This document shows positions 46,652 to 58,330 of a DNA stretch of 64,000 nt, piece by piece. Origin of the DNA: Ustulina deusta (lineage: Eukaryota > Ascomycota > Sordariomycetes > Xylariales > Xylariaceae); contig JAJNNX010000001.1 in the NCBI GenBank assembly GCA_023159155.1, forward strand, positions 1,364,001 to 1,428,000, written 5' to 3'. A program made the position numbers and the translations under genes. The notes beneath the pieces were generated by a model. The model was not told where the DNA came from, searched no databases, and saw only the letters and a list, made by a program, of their open reading frames with translations. The stretch's first letter is position 1. Each line of letters starts with the position of its first letter.

Positions 46652-47761
46652 TCACCCGTGCAACTTGAACGCGAAGGGTTCCAGCCCCCTGGCTCCCACG
46701 TCTACCTTGAATACCGCACCACTCAGCTGGGCTGCCTCGTCCGAGCCCTCGCCCTCCTCCATGGCCGCGGTAGTGATGAACAGCTCGGTGCCGACGAATT
46801 GCGTGCAGGTGATGTTGTGCGTCGGCAGGTTGATCTGGCCCACGAGCTTGCCCTCGGGCGAGATCTTGAGCACCCGCGACTCGCCGTACACGGCATGCCA
46901 CAGGTTGCCGTCCGCGTCGATGCGAAACCCATCTGGTTCTCCCGGTCCCTCGTGGCGGTAGAAGACGCGCTCGTTGGACAGGCTGCCGTCCTCGGATGAG
47001 TAGTCCCACGCAAACACCGTCCGCTCCGTCGAGTGCGTGAAGTACATGATCTTCCTGTCTGGCGACCACCCGAGCGCGTTGGGGATCGTCACCGGGTGTC
47101 GCATGGACTGCGCGACAGGGCCCCCGCTGAACAGACTGACGTGCCCTGTTCCCTGCGTCAGTAGGGGTATATCAGGTGTCAGATATCATACGCGCTCATC
47201 TCCGGCTCCCTGGTCCTTGGTATCTCAAAATGAAACCGTCTTGCTTAAGCGATTCGTGATCGATAGAGTAGGTGCCGCAGTGTGCACACACACCGAGTGA
47301 TCCTCCTCATCTTAGGAATCTTACTAACCTTCAGGCTGGAGATCGAGTCCGATGTCAGTCATGGAGCCCAGCCAGAACCTGCCATGAGGGTCGGCGGCGC
47401 CATCGTTGCTGCGCAGTCGCTCGTTGTCGCTCTCGGCGAAACGCGCGACGTACTCGTATTGCCCCGTCTTGCGGTCGAGCACCGCGACGCCGTATTTCAC
47501 GCCGATGAGGATGCGCTCCCTTGGGTCGACGCCCTCAATGTCCGACGTGACTGTGACGGGCGTGTCCAGCTGCACCGTTGTTACCGATGCTGGGCCCTCG
47601 TCTAGGTTTACCCAGTGTATGCGCTTCTTCTTGATGTCCACGAACCGCAGGCTGTTGGTTGTCGCCTCGTAGAACGGCCCCTCGCCAAGAGCGCAGCGTA
47701 TGTGAAGATATGGCTCGGTGATGTGCCACTCCTGCAGGGCGGGTGTAGAGGTGGCCGACAT
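46652..47761 (-). CDS. SMP-30/regucalcin-like sugar lactonase
   Basis: Two exons on the minus strand, 47761-47329 and 47145-46652, give 308 aa (regucalcin is 299). The start is MSATSTPAL; the in-frame sequence upstream lacks a good start. It is a six-bladed beta-propeller of the SMP-30/gluconolactonase family. The metal ligands are recognisable: Glu in CALGEGPF (E27), Asn in TIPNALGWSPD and Asp in GEPDGFRIDADG. The SNDGAADPHGRFWLG block is also conserved. The family hydrolyses aldonolactones with a bound divalent metal in the cytosol. The 183-nt intron (GTTAGT ... AACAG) uses the second of two close AG sites; the first, at CGCAG, would shift the frame. The acceptor is the least certain detail. 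Confidence 0.9.
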
Positions 47762-50700
47762 TGTGTTTTGCTTGTATTTCCCCCGGTATTCCAAGTTGGC
47801 GATGTCTGCCCTACAACAGACCTTGCTGTGAGCACGCAGCAATGAGGGGTCGAAGACAGTGGAACCGCTATTATCGAGCCTGCAGGATAGTTTCGGTGCG
47901 GGATCAGATCACGCAGATTGCATACGTTCTGTCTGTCGCCCGGCTTTGTACCACGATAGAGAATTCTTCACACGTCGTTCACATGGACTATTCTTCACGA
48001 AGATGGAAATAAAGTATCTAGCTTCAATTCATTTTCATCTTGGGCGACGGGGTAGTAGCCGGTGTCTGATTTGAAGAGGACAGAATACAACTATTTAGAT
48101 TGTCCAGAACGCCGAGTTCCCCGGAGACGCGGGCCTTGCAACCGTTGAATCTTGAATTTCTCCGGCGAGGCGCTCCTCGCCTACAGGCGACGGCAGCTAC
48201 TGTCCCGAGACCCAGAGGCAATCAATCGTCCGACGTCGACATGTCAAGCGGCGACTACTTGATCTGTCCCGTCGCTTGACGGAGAGTGAGTAGACTTCCT
48301 ATCCAAGGCATCGAGGTGGTTAGTTACTCTTGAGCCCGGATGTAGGTCTGTGATTGCTGCAGGTCATAGTGGTATATCGCGTATATGCGAAGGCTAAGAC
48401 AGCAAAGATCTTTATCTCGAGGCATGTTTCAAGAAGCCGATTTGAATGAAACCCAAATACGCCCGAAGCTAGGTCAGGCGTCAATCACAGCGATAACCTC
48501 CGATCCATGAGACGACACTGGAGCACTCGGGCCCGGTCGGACCTCTTGTATAGATGAGAATCAGGTCGTCAGTCGACGAGTCGTCGCCATGACATTACTT
48601 GTACAGAGAGCGCGGGCTGACCGCCAATCCAAGTTCTGAGGCAGTGGAGAGCCGAGTCGAAGCATTGTGAACAACAATCATGCCACCTACCCTCACCGCC
48701 GCAGAGTCGCGTGCAGCTTTTTAGTGTAGTAGCAGCAGCAGTAGTAGCGACAATTCGTCCGATGCTGTGACCGCTTTTTGCGCATAGACTCTTTGGAATG
48801 GCCATCGTCCACCTCGTCGATTACGCCCTTGAAGAGTTCGTGAGACCCATTTTCATGCACGGTACTGTTCTCCCATGCGAGAGCCATCGCAGTGCTGCAA
48901 TGTCGGTGTAGGGCTAGGTATCGTCGATGAAGCTTCTCTCGTTCTGGTCTGGCCTTAGCCGGCAACGGACGTTAGTCCCCGCAGACGCAGATGCAGCCGG
49001 AGAGGGCGCACGCGGACACACAGAGCGTAGCTAGTGCTTGGCGTATGGCGCATGTCGTACTGCAGAGGGGATGCAGCCACCATGCAGCAGCCCTGGGAAG
49101 TGTTAAGCGGGCAGAGGTTCGAATCCTATTAGCGCTAGCATGCGTCGGTTGCTCTCTTGCTCTGCAGCCTCTGCCTTCGCTGGCGACGTGCAGGTGGGTT
49201 GAGTGAACTAACGTTATGATACGATGGAGAAAGAAAAAAAAAAGTAAGTAAGCAGTGGTGCCATAACGGGACTGTCGCCGGGGAGCAAAAGTTGGATGTG
49301 AGAATGATTTGTTCATGATGTGCCATTCCATCCGTAAGCCCAAAACACCACGAACCAGGACCACATGACTACGACCTGATGCGGTCGACCTGTCTCATCT
49401 GAGATCTGGTTCTGTGAGAATGAATACCCAACGCACAATATGAAATTATGACAGGTCAAATTCCATGAATCCTGGCATCCCCACTTGGTGCACCACGAGA
49501 TGACTGGCAAGGTGGTTGACGGGGTTTAAAAAAAAGAGGTAATGAGAAATAAAAAATAAAATAGACGCCGTCTTGAAAAACGAAAAATAAAAATAAAAAA
49601 GAAATAATAAAATTCCCGTCACTTAACTAACACTTACGACATCAGCAAGAGTCTCAGAGCAAAACAGTATTTAGACTACAAATCTTTCGGACTCGACAAC
49701 CAACTTGCTTGGGTAGTTGGGCCGGATAGCGTCATTCGGAGAATTAGCTCTAGGCGAGGACAAGGAAGGTTTGTATTCTATCCGTGTCATAAGATCTACA
49801 TTGTTGCTATCGACGAGTAGTCAAATTACACCATATCGACACTATGTAACCAAGACAACTCCTCAACGAGGCCAAGGCCTGGGCATCTCTACACTGTGTT
49901 ATGCGTACAGTGTTGGCTGAACCACAGGGCTGTACAAGCTAGGGGAAGAATCCGAGCCCTGTAGCATGGTTCAGTTGGATTTGACGAATGTCGGTTTTTT
50001 CTTCTAGTGACGAAACTGATCATCCTTTCCCGCCATCGCATGGCCAGTCCTTGCAAAATCTGAAAGCTGGGTCGAAGCTTGGCACGTAATGAGACAAAAA
50101 AGGTGAAATGGCGGAGCTACGAAGTGTGAATACTTTCTAAAATTAGTGCAGAAGGTTGATGAAATTGACGTTGGAGAAACAGAAGAGGTGGTCGTTTTCT
50201 ATTCGTCCAACTCTTCGTGCAGATGGTTCTCTTCACCATCTCCTTTCTTCCCTTTCCTCCGAAATGACTCGGGGTGGTATTACACTAGGCTAATCGTTGC
50301 CGTGAGCAGGTATTTAGTGCCGTACTCCGTATTCTGTGCGGTGTTCAGGTGGCTTGAATTCGATAAGTGACAGCTTGCTTCTGGAAATGTCAATCGCTTT
50401 GCACAACAGGACACTACTTCACACTAGACCGGAAACCTCATAGCGTAGTGTATACTATCCTGCAAGGAATACAACCCTACGCATACTATGTAGGACGCCT
50501 ATACTAATTAGCAAGGCGAGCCAGGGCAATCATGGTTCTTCGACCCTTGTTCTCAGGATGCAGGCCTGCTGCAGTCATTTCTTAGCTGCAGATGCATTCT
50601 GCATGCCATACCTTTCAGATTTTATACGCATATGGGACCCGTTCTGCTCCCCGATCAAGATGCGGAGCTCGGCAGCGGCCAGAACGAATCACTGGGTTTA

Positions 50701-53700
50701 CAATACTGGCTTGACGCCACGGGAGTTCTTGTGACAAGAGGTGTGGTATTCCCAACAATCCACTGACAGGGACCAGAACCTGCGCTACCTTTTAGTCGTC
50801 AGACACCGCCAGTGCACACTAAGTCGACGAAGACAGGTGTGTGCTAGCTTCAGGTGTACTTGGAAGTTAATGCCCGTATCACCGCACTAGTGAAGAACAC
50901 ACTACCTTGGCCGAGTAGTGCACGACACTACTGTACGTAAGAAGTGTAGATAATGTTTACTGTTATATATTAGTCCCATGCTTCCACTACACAATATGGA
51001 ACGGGCCGGGCAACACTGACGGCTGCGGCTTGGGTCTTTGTCGAGTGTAGGTAGCGTGCACTAGGTCAGCTACTAAGCGCAGTGGTCGAAACTCTAGAAT
51101 GAGTTTACTTAAACTAATAAAAGAAAAATCTTTCAATCTTGTGATGGTATCCCCACGCGAATACACGCCGGCACCTGCTAGCATCTATGCCTCAGAGCGC
51201 TTTGCGGCTGATAATTTGACCTAATCAAGAGGCAGCGAGCTGGGATCGTTGGCCATTCATTCCGCGTAGCGAGCCGGGCCTTGCTCTGTCGTCCAACGGT
51301 GTCATCGTGTGCTCTCGTGGCGCGTGTGATTGTTTGACCGCTATGCGACATGGACATGGGTTTGATTAAACCTAGTCTGGGACATATCGGGTAAACCACG
51401 TGCTGGCACGCCCGAGAGATGGTTGTGGTGCCGGAGAAGGGCAATAGCGTAACTTATCGGATTTGGAACCCTTTTGCTAACGACTAGTGTCGCCTCGGAA
51501 TGACGCAGATGATTCTTTGCAGCAGCACTATGCATGATGATAGGTATAAGGTGTTTCTAGTGCAATACAACAACTGCACGATACTTCATTGGGCTACCTA
51601 TTCTCGAAGGCTCGGACATCCTTGCCGAGCTACGCAAGGTATACCCCAGCCGAATGAAAAGCAACATCATGAAAAGCAAATTCCAAATCCAAAAGAAAGC
51701 TTAGGGTACCGGTGCTGCTCAGAATGCTGCCCACTACACCACGTCTGCTGTATGCTGTGTTCAGGGTGTTAATCGTGTACAGTCTGATCAATGAGTGCCA
51801 GTTGGCTGCTTTCTACCTTCTCATCTCAGACTTGGCTTGGCTTATAGCAGGGTATATGAGAAGCACCGGGGCCATGGTCACATCCTCCCCAACTATAGGT
51901 AGATCGCAAACTGCCGTTTTAATTGCATATAGTGTGATCGCCAAATGTGACATGACATGCTGGACCTCCAGGTTATTAGAATACGACATTGGCGCGCGGA
52001 TATGATATCGTCGAGATGACATGTTCTTTTATCCAACTTCCCTGGTCTATCCCACAATGACCACTGGCGATGGGTTAGCTCACAGAGGCCGATGGCTCGA
52101 AACACCGCATTTCTCGCCTGTGTTCCAGTCCGAAGAGAAGAAAAAGAAGGGGAAAAAACAACATTGTCTGCTACATCGACACTTGCCGCACAGGCGACAC
52201 TACTCCCGAGGTGGCTTAGATTGTGGTTCCTTACCCAAACGCCTGGGTTTGATGAAATCGGGACAGAACCCTTGCCACATTATGGATACTGCCATGGGGC
52301 AAAGCCAGGTGCTGGCCGTTTTTGTTCTAGGTAATAGTGTATGTAATCTCGTGAGAGCAATAGTGTCTGCTACTTATACGTATGGGGTTTGCTCTCTTTG
52401 CTGTTACATGGAAGGCCACAGTTGGTAAGGCCGGGCGGAAGGACATTTCTGGTCAATGACACTATATGCGGTATATACACTACATACGGCATACATATAT
52501 TATTATCTACGCACCTCCATCCTCTGCGGGGACTCCGCACAAACCACTGTTACTGTAACTGCTTCAAAGGGTGACGGACATGCTCATCAACAAAGAGCGG
52601 CCTGTCTCTGGTGGCTTGGCACGTACAACGCACGTACATATGCAAAGCGTCAATGCCGTGGCTTGTGAGCCCAACTTCTTCTGGTGGGCGGTGGCCTACG
52701 TTACACGCTTACTGTAGTGTATGCAGTTCATTGCTCATGGGTCGTCGCCGGGAAGACACATGATAGGGGTACATAGTATAGGTATCCAGTGTAGAATAGA
52801 ACCTCGATAAAACTCGGACTAATAATACCTACCTATTACCTAGTGTACCTGTACGCGCCCTGGTCGCTTCTTCGGACCCTCACCGTGGCGCTGGATCTCA
52901 CACCGAGTTCGTGACCAGAGTCTGCAGCTTTCTTCTTAGGGCATACTGTGCCGCAAGATACACTAACAGCAGTGTACTCGTCAAGGATTAAATGCCGTCA
53001 GATAGAACCGCCCATTTCGGGTCTGAACTGATTGCATCCCGGCCAGTGATTGGTGAGCTGCCAGACATGGGACGGAATGGGAACTTGATGATCCAATCCA
53101 TGGCTCTGCTCTATTGTGCCCCGCAAATACACGCTGGGTAGCAGCACGCTAGATGCTCAACGCATGTACAGTTGTGTGTGCCAAAGGCCTGGCTGTGTCG
53201 GCGATCCTCCTGCGGCCCTGCGTAATACTGGCAAGGAAGGCTGCGATGTGACACCGCTTTGGCGGCGTTGGGCTGGAATCAGCTCCCCACGCTTGACCAC
53301 TCGCGTGTTGGTTGGTACCTGACGGCTTGATCCGACCTGTCGCGCAAAGTCACACAGACATAATACGACTTAGGGATGTAAGTGTACCGTAGCTATTGCA
53401 TAAGACGCTAGAAGCTCGAGGGTCTCGGGCGGTTCTGCCCGCTCTGTTACCTTCAAAACGGTATTGCTAATAACGATCGCGGAGATGTTCTCGCAGGGGG
53501 TAGGGTTAAAACGCTCTCTCAGCTGATCTTGGGTACAGGTCTCTCTCAACACACAGCACACAGTACGCGCTTGCACCATCATAGTGTAGAGAAATACCTA
53601 CCGCTGAGAGTAGTGTAGGCTGGTAGCGTACAAGTATGGCGTGCAGACTAAGTGCCCCAACAGCGTCCTTCCCGCTTTCCGCGGTGTGGCTACTCAGGGG

Positions 53701-56623
53701 ATTTCTTTTGATCGATGACCAGGTTGGGGAGAGTGTCCTGGGCTTGAACGCTACATGTAGGAGTGGTAACATAATCAGTATGTGTCCATAAACAGGCGAA
53801 TGTGTTGTTATTACCCCGAACATTCTCCCTTTTTTTTTTTTTTTCTTCTTCTCTTGAACAATGCATCGCAGTGTTGCATACCCCGGCGCATAGGACTTGG
53901 ACGAGTCAGTTGCTGGTAATCTCGAAGTGCCCCAACCTATGGTGATGAGCTGGAGGTGACAGGCTATACCACGCACATATTATTATTATTATGTATCACC
54001 TGCGTATTGATATGTACAATGTGGGATGTGCTGGCTGGTATGGGGCCCCTCCGATCCTGGCTCCTCAAGCTCGTCATTACCGCTGTCGAGGTCACATTAG
54101 TCGACCTCCGACCCAGAAAAACCCACCTGTTTCATCTTCCCGTCCCGAGTCACGATGTTCCTGTCCTAACTCATTGACTTCCTCACAATAGTATGTATGT
54201 ATTGAGTAGCAAGACGATTGGTTTGGTACCATCCTACATTACACGGCTACTGAGACCAGACCAACCTCTGTGCGTGGTGTTTTACTGTGGTCGTCTGTGG
54301 AAATGACGTCTGGAATGATCAGCATCTGCCTCACGATTACGACTTGCAACTCATCGTGGCCTGATTCTCATACACCAGACCGTTTAACCCAACGGTGGGC
54401 TCGTGACCAAGTAGCCAGCCAGTGACAACCTGCCACCGACGGTGGATGTACACTACAGCTATGCAGTTGCATTTCGTAGTGTATCTCTGCCCGTGTATTG
54501 CATCACTAGCCCCCAGGGCTCGCCGATCGACTAGGACCTATGTAGTAACCAGCTTATTGCTGAACTCATCAGAAAGCACATGGCCAAGAAAATATCGTGG
54601 TCGTCTTTGCCTCTTCGGTCAACCGTACTAGTATAGCTCCACAAGTCCACCTCCAGACAGAGGTACTATGCAGTGTCCACTACACTATGCGGTACGATCC
54701 AACCTCATCGGCCCCCATATGTCACGCGTTCTTCTCACCGCCCGAATAATCATGTCTACCGATGCGAACTGCATGCCGACTTACGTGTACACTTCGCACC
54801 CAGCGATTATAGGCTAGAAGCTCCATCACGATGGCTTCATTTTTTTCAGGTCGATACTCGAGCCAAGCCGGGAGTCACCAGCGAAATCCCTAAAGCTTCA
54901 GTGTATTGGTACCCAAAGTCCCCACCAACTTTAGGTATCATATGGCCAGCTTCGTCGGAGTGGCAGGCAATGAACTTCAAGGGGGCCGTGTGAAAGACCA
55001 ACACCGTAGGAACAAGACATCATTGACCTTGCTACATTGTATACGGTTCTAGGGTCCGATGTCATTATTTGCCGGGAAGGTGCCGGTATACCATGAACAC
55101 TCCGACTACTGGTAGTCCATCACGATGTTTTGCATGTTGCTTAGAGAGAACAAGTATTGGACAGGTGCTGATAGGTTCAGGGCATAAGGCTGCGAGGTTT
55201 CGAGCTGATGGCATTAGCATCTTGTATCACGGTCTCGCTGTATGTACTTGTGAATATTTATATCCGCTGTGACTTCATATTGTCTGGGTAGGTCAGACGG
55301 TGTACCTCCACGACACAGCGACCTACTTGCATACTGTACGTTCTTTAACCTATTCCTAAGTAGTACATTGTCGAAGCCTCTAAGCCCTGTCGGTAAACCG
55401 TACAGTACTCAGCGCCAACATTATATGTAGGTAGTGTAGACTTCACAAGGGCCCCCCCTGGACGAGCCTGTACCCCGGCTCCAAACTATACCCATGTACG
55501 GCCAATCCACTTAGACTAGCACGGATTGAGGATCTTTCCATGATAAGAATCGCCTTGCATCGGAGCAGAGCTGGGAATACATAGCAATGATTCAAGAGCA
55601 GCAACTTCGCTCAGTATCACTCTGAATAGACTCCTGGGATACGCCTGCATCTTCTTTGCCTTCGTTTTTTGTCTGCTACGAGAAGAACTCACCAAGCCAC
55701 TGTCGTAACGATTCGGTTACCACATTGCAGCAACACTTCTATCACATCTACATCTTGTTAAACTACTTCCTAGTCACCGATTCTATTCATGTCAAAAGAT
55801 AAATCAATTTGCAACGACTTAATAATACTCCTTCATTTCTCGACTGGGGTCGTTAATTAGTTCATCATCTGGACCCTGGTATTGAAGATTTGCGTATCGA
55901 GACTTTCCCCAGCCATTCATTGTGCAGGGCTTCTGAGCGGACTCTGACTGGTCGAATTTCTTGCATCACTTCATTGGCAGTCATTGTGGTAGCAGTCCCG
56001 GTTTGGGCACTCTAGGCCAGCTGATCCTCGTGCCGCTGGCATCCAGAGCACTGACCCAACTTCCTCTGTTTCTCTCCCAGCAGTCGTTATTTCGATCCTA
56101 CCGTCATCGTCATTATTAACTAGTCCTATCCCGCCTCCGCCTCATCTAGGTTCCGGTCAGTCCTAAGTCTACGCCCAGATACGTGAATCACTGTCGTCAG
56201 CGAAAGGGACGTACCTCGGTTAGCGCTACTGCTGGTGGGGACTACATTTCCTAAAGAGAGGCAGTGGATTTTGCATATCAAATTCCCTTCATCGTTATTG
56301 TCCTGCAGTACCGATCAGAACGAGTCTGCACCGCACTGTCTTTGCTCTACAACACTCGGAATTATCCCTTCTAACTAGCCATCGTGGCGGTCCTACACTC
56401 AGCACCTCCGCCACCCTTATCCTACAGCTATCACCCATACTCAGTTACAGCAAGTCAATCTATTTATACATACTGGCCAGGCCAGGGACGTGGTGGCGAG
56501 GGCGGGGACCGGCCTGACAGCGGCGGGGTGGGGATCAGGAACTACGAGTATCGAGCTGCAAGTGCAAAAGGCGGTCGATGTCTGGAACCTGGAGACCACC
56601 AAAGTGCAAGGGAGAAGACTTCG
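47762..56623. other. 8.9-kb gene-poor tract
   Basis: No frame in these 8.9 kb shows a recognisable protein, and the open frames are short with odd composition. The tract has an AT-rich block (49529-49612), a poly-T run near 53829-53847, ATT repeats near 53980-53992 and many TAGTGTA/TACACTA words (for example 52715, 53582, 53611, 55432). The last few hundred bases before 56624 are probably the bZIP promoter and leader. Decayed transposon or non-coding RNA content cannot be excluded. Confidence 0.55.
49529..49612. repeat. A-rich low-complexity block
   Basis: Mostly A with T and G interruptions (AAATAAAA-type units). Low complexity; no coding potential. Confidence 0.75.
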
Positions 56624-58330
56624 ATGTCAGGGGAGCATACAGGCCCGTCTGCTTCACCTCAGACATCGCCCAAAACGCCTGGAGAGTCAAGCCCGTATCA
56701 GACAAGTCTTCGGGGAGGAGGTAATCGTCAAACAGAAAATAGGGTACTCGAAAACACTGGTGTTTCGCAGTCTAATGGCGACAACAGGCAGCAATTGCTA
56801 CCCCTCAGATCCCTCGGCGTCCATACAATTCTGAATCCTGCTGAGACTCAATCGCCTCTTACCAGGGAACGGGTCGAGGAGACCGCTTCAAGTCCCAAGG
56901 CGTCAAGTGCGGCATCGAACTCGAGTCCTCGTGTACCACCACATTTCGCGTTTCAAGAACCGGGAATGGCGAGACGCGAACAGACCACGCCCACCACCGA
57001 GGATCAACCATTAACTGCACCTTCGTCCGCAGAGCGCGGTTCTTCAGGGATACCTCGCCCATATCCGCCGATAGCAGCGGCAAGACGGGGTTTGGCCCCC
57101 CGGTCCCCTCGACTAATCAGCCCTGGGCAGAGTCATCCCCTTCGAGCTCTAAATCCGCACCAGTCCCAGCCGCACCATCTCCCAGCCGGGCCCCAAGATT
57201 CGAACCGAGTAATACTGTCAGAAGCTGGAATTCCCGGGCGGCCAGACCAGGTTCTTTCCGCTAGAGGTTCGCCTTTGGTGCAGCAGCTCAACCGAGGCAT
57301 GAGTCCAGCAGGCAGGCCGCCTCCCAATATTTCACCTTTGCCCGCATCAACGCGATCCATTTCACAGCCAGTTACCAGTCACTCAAACCCTAGTTTACAG
57401 GGCCGTCCTTTTTTCCCCGGTGGTTCGAGTGTCCAGCCAGGGCAACCCCCTGGATACCCACCGCACAACCCCTACCCTGCCTCCCCCATGTCCCAAACTC
57501 CCAGCGGATATCCAGGTCCTGGGGGAGATCCCAGATGGCCCAGGGGAAATGAGCATGGCATGCAATATGGCTCAACGAGTATTAGGAACTTTTCGTTTGG
57601 AGAAGGCCAAGCAGCCCTTCGAATCCAACCAGCTCACGGCGAACCATTCATTGTACCCGTGGATACGCATCAGGGGTCGAGGCAGGCAGATGAAAAGCGT
57701 CAACGGAACGCGGGCGCATCGCAAAGATTCCGCAAAAGGAAAAAGGACCGAGAAACGCAAGAGCGCTTGGAGCACCAGAGGATGGAAAGCCAGTACCGCG
57801 AGCTTGAGGCGCGAATTCAGGCCTTGGAAAACGAACGGGAGAGACTCCGCTCCGACCGCGATCGATTGCGCGACATCGTATACCGAACTCCTTCCGTCAG
57901 CGAGCTTGCGTATCAGGGGCCACCCAGCCCAGATCCAAGCAACGGGTCTGGTCGCTCACCTCTTGTGCCTCGGCCTACGTATGGCGCTGCCGATCCTGAG
58001 ACTGGCGAGAGGTCATCGCAACGGCGTAGGACTGACCCCCATCCCCAGGTGGAGTTCATCACCGCCCCTTATGGCTCTGCTCCAGGCTCACTCCCACCAA
58101 TTACTACCTCGGGATATCCGACCTCGCTCTCGCACCCTGGAACCCCTTTAGCAAGATCACAAGCACCTCAACTGCCGCCATTGCGTCTTGGCTCGGTAGC
58201 TGGTACGCCCACAACAGCAGTATCAGCCGCAAGCACTCCCGTCCAGGCTTATCAGCAGTTGAAGAGAGAATCATACGAGGTAGGATGGGCAACGGGGTCG
58301 CGAGCATCCACCGATCCATCACAGAGGTGA
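56624..58330 (+). CDS. bZIP transcription factor
   Basis: Read as one exon of 568 aa from ATG 56624 (MSGEHTGPSAS). The open frame extends upstream without an ATG, so a non-coding or short 5' exon is possible. Residues 1-340 are disordered and Pro/Ser/Gln-rich, with a conserved-looking LPLRSLGVHTILNPAE near residues 55-70. The bZIP lies at about residues 353-415. Its basic region is DEKRQRNAGASQRFRKRKKD, matching the N-x3-S-x-R pattern in RNAGASQRFR. A leucine-zipper-like helix, ELEARIQALENERERLRSD, follows. The C-terminus is disordered and ends ...GWATGSRASTDPSQR. Nuclear DNA-binding dimer; the NxxAS/RFR basic region recalls the fungal Cys-3/MetR-like group, but the target is not determined. 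It stands alone between two gene-poor tracts. Confidence 0.88.
   Translation: MSGEHTGPSASPQTSPKTPGESSPYQTSLRGGGNRQTENRVLENTGVSQSNGDNRQQLLPLRSLGVHTILNPAETQSPLTRERVEETASSPKASSAASNSSPRVPPHFAFQEPGMARREQTTPTTEDQPLTAPSSAERGSSGIPRPYPPIAAARRGLAPRSPRLISPGQSHPLRALNPHQSQPHHLPAGPQDSNRVILSEAGIPGRPDQVLSARGSPLVQQLNRGMSPAGRPPPNISPLPASTRSISQPVTSHSNPSLQGRPFFPGGSSVQPGQPPGYPPHNPYPASPMSQTPSGYPGPGGDPRWPRGNEHGMQYGSTSIRNFSFGEGQAALRIQPAHGEPFIVPVDTHQGSRQADEKRQRNAGASQRFRKRKKDRETQERLEHQRMESQYRELEARIQALENERERLRSDRDRLRDIVYRTPSVSELAYQGPPSPDPSNGSGRSPLVPRPTYGAADPETGERSSQRRRTDPHPQVEFITAPYGSAPGSLPPITTSGYPTSLSHPGTPLARSQAPQLPPLRLGSVAGTPTTAVSAASTPVQAYQQLKRESYEVGWATGSRASTDPSQR

Noticed and set aside
49024..49135. Possible tRNA around GGTTCGAATCC near 49115
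   Set aside because: The T-loop word is present, but the acceptor stem has no matching 5' strand at tRNA distance and the T-stem has a mismatch; no D-arm was found.
57420..58151. 243-aa plus-strand frame within the bZIP gene
   Set aside because: Alternative frame of the disordered bZIP region; the basic region and zipper are in the other frame.
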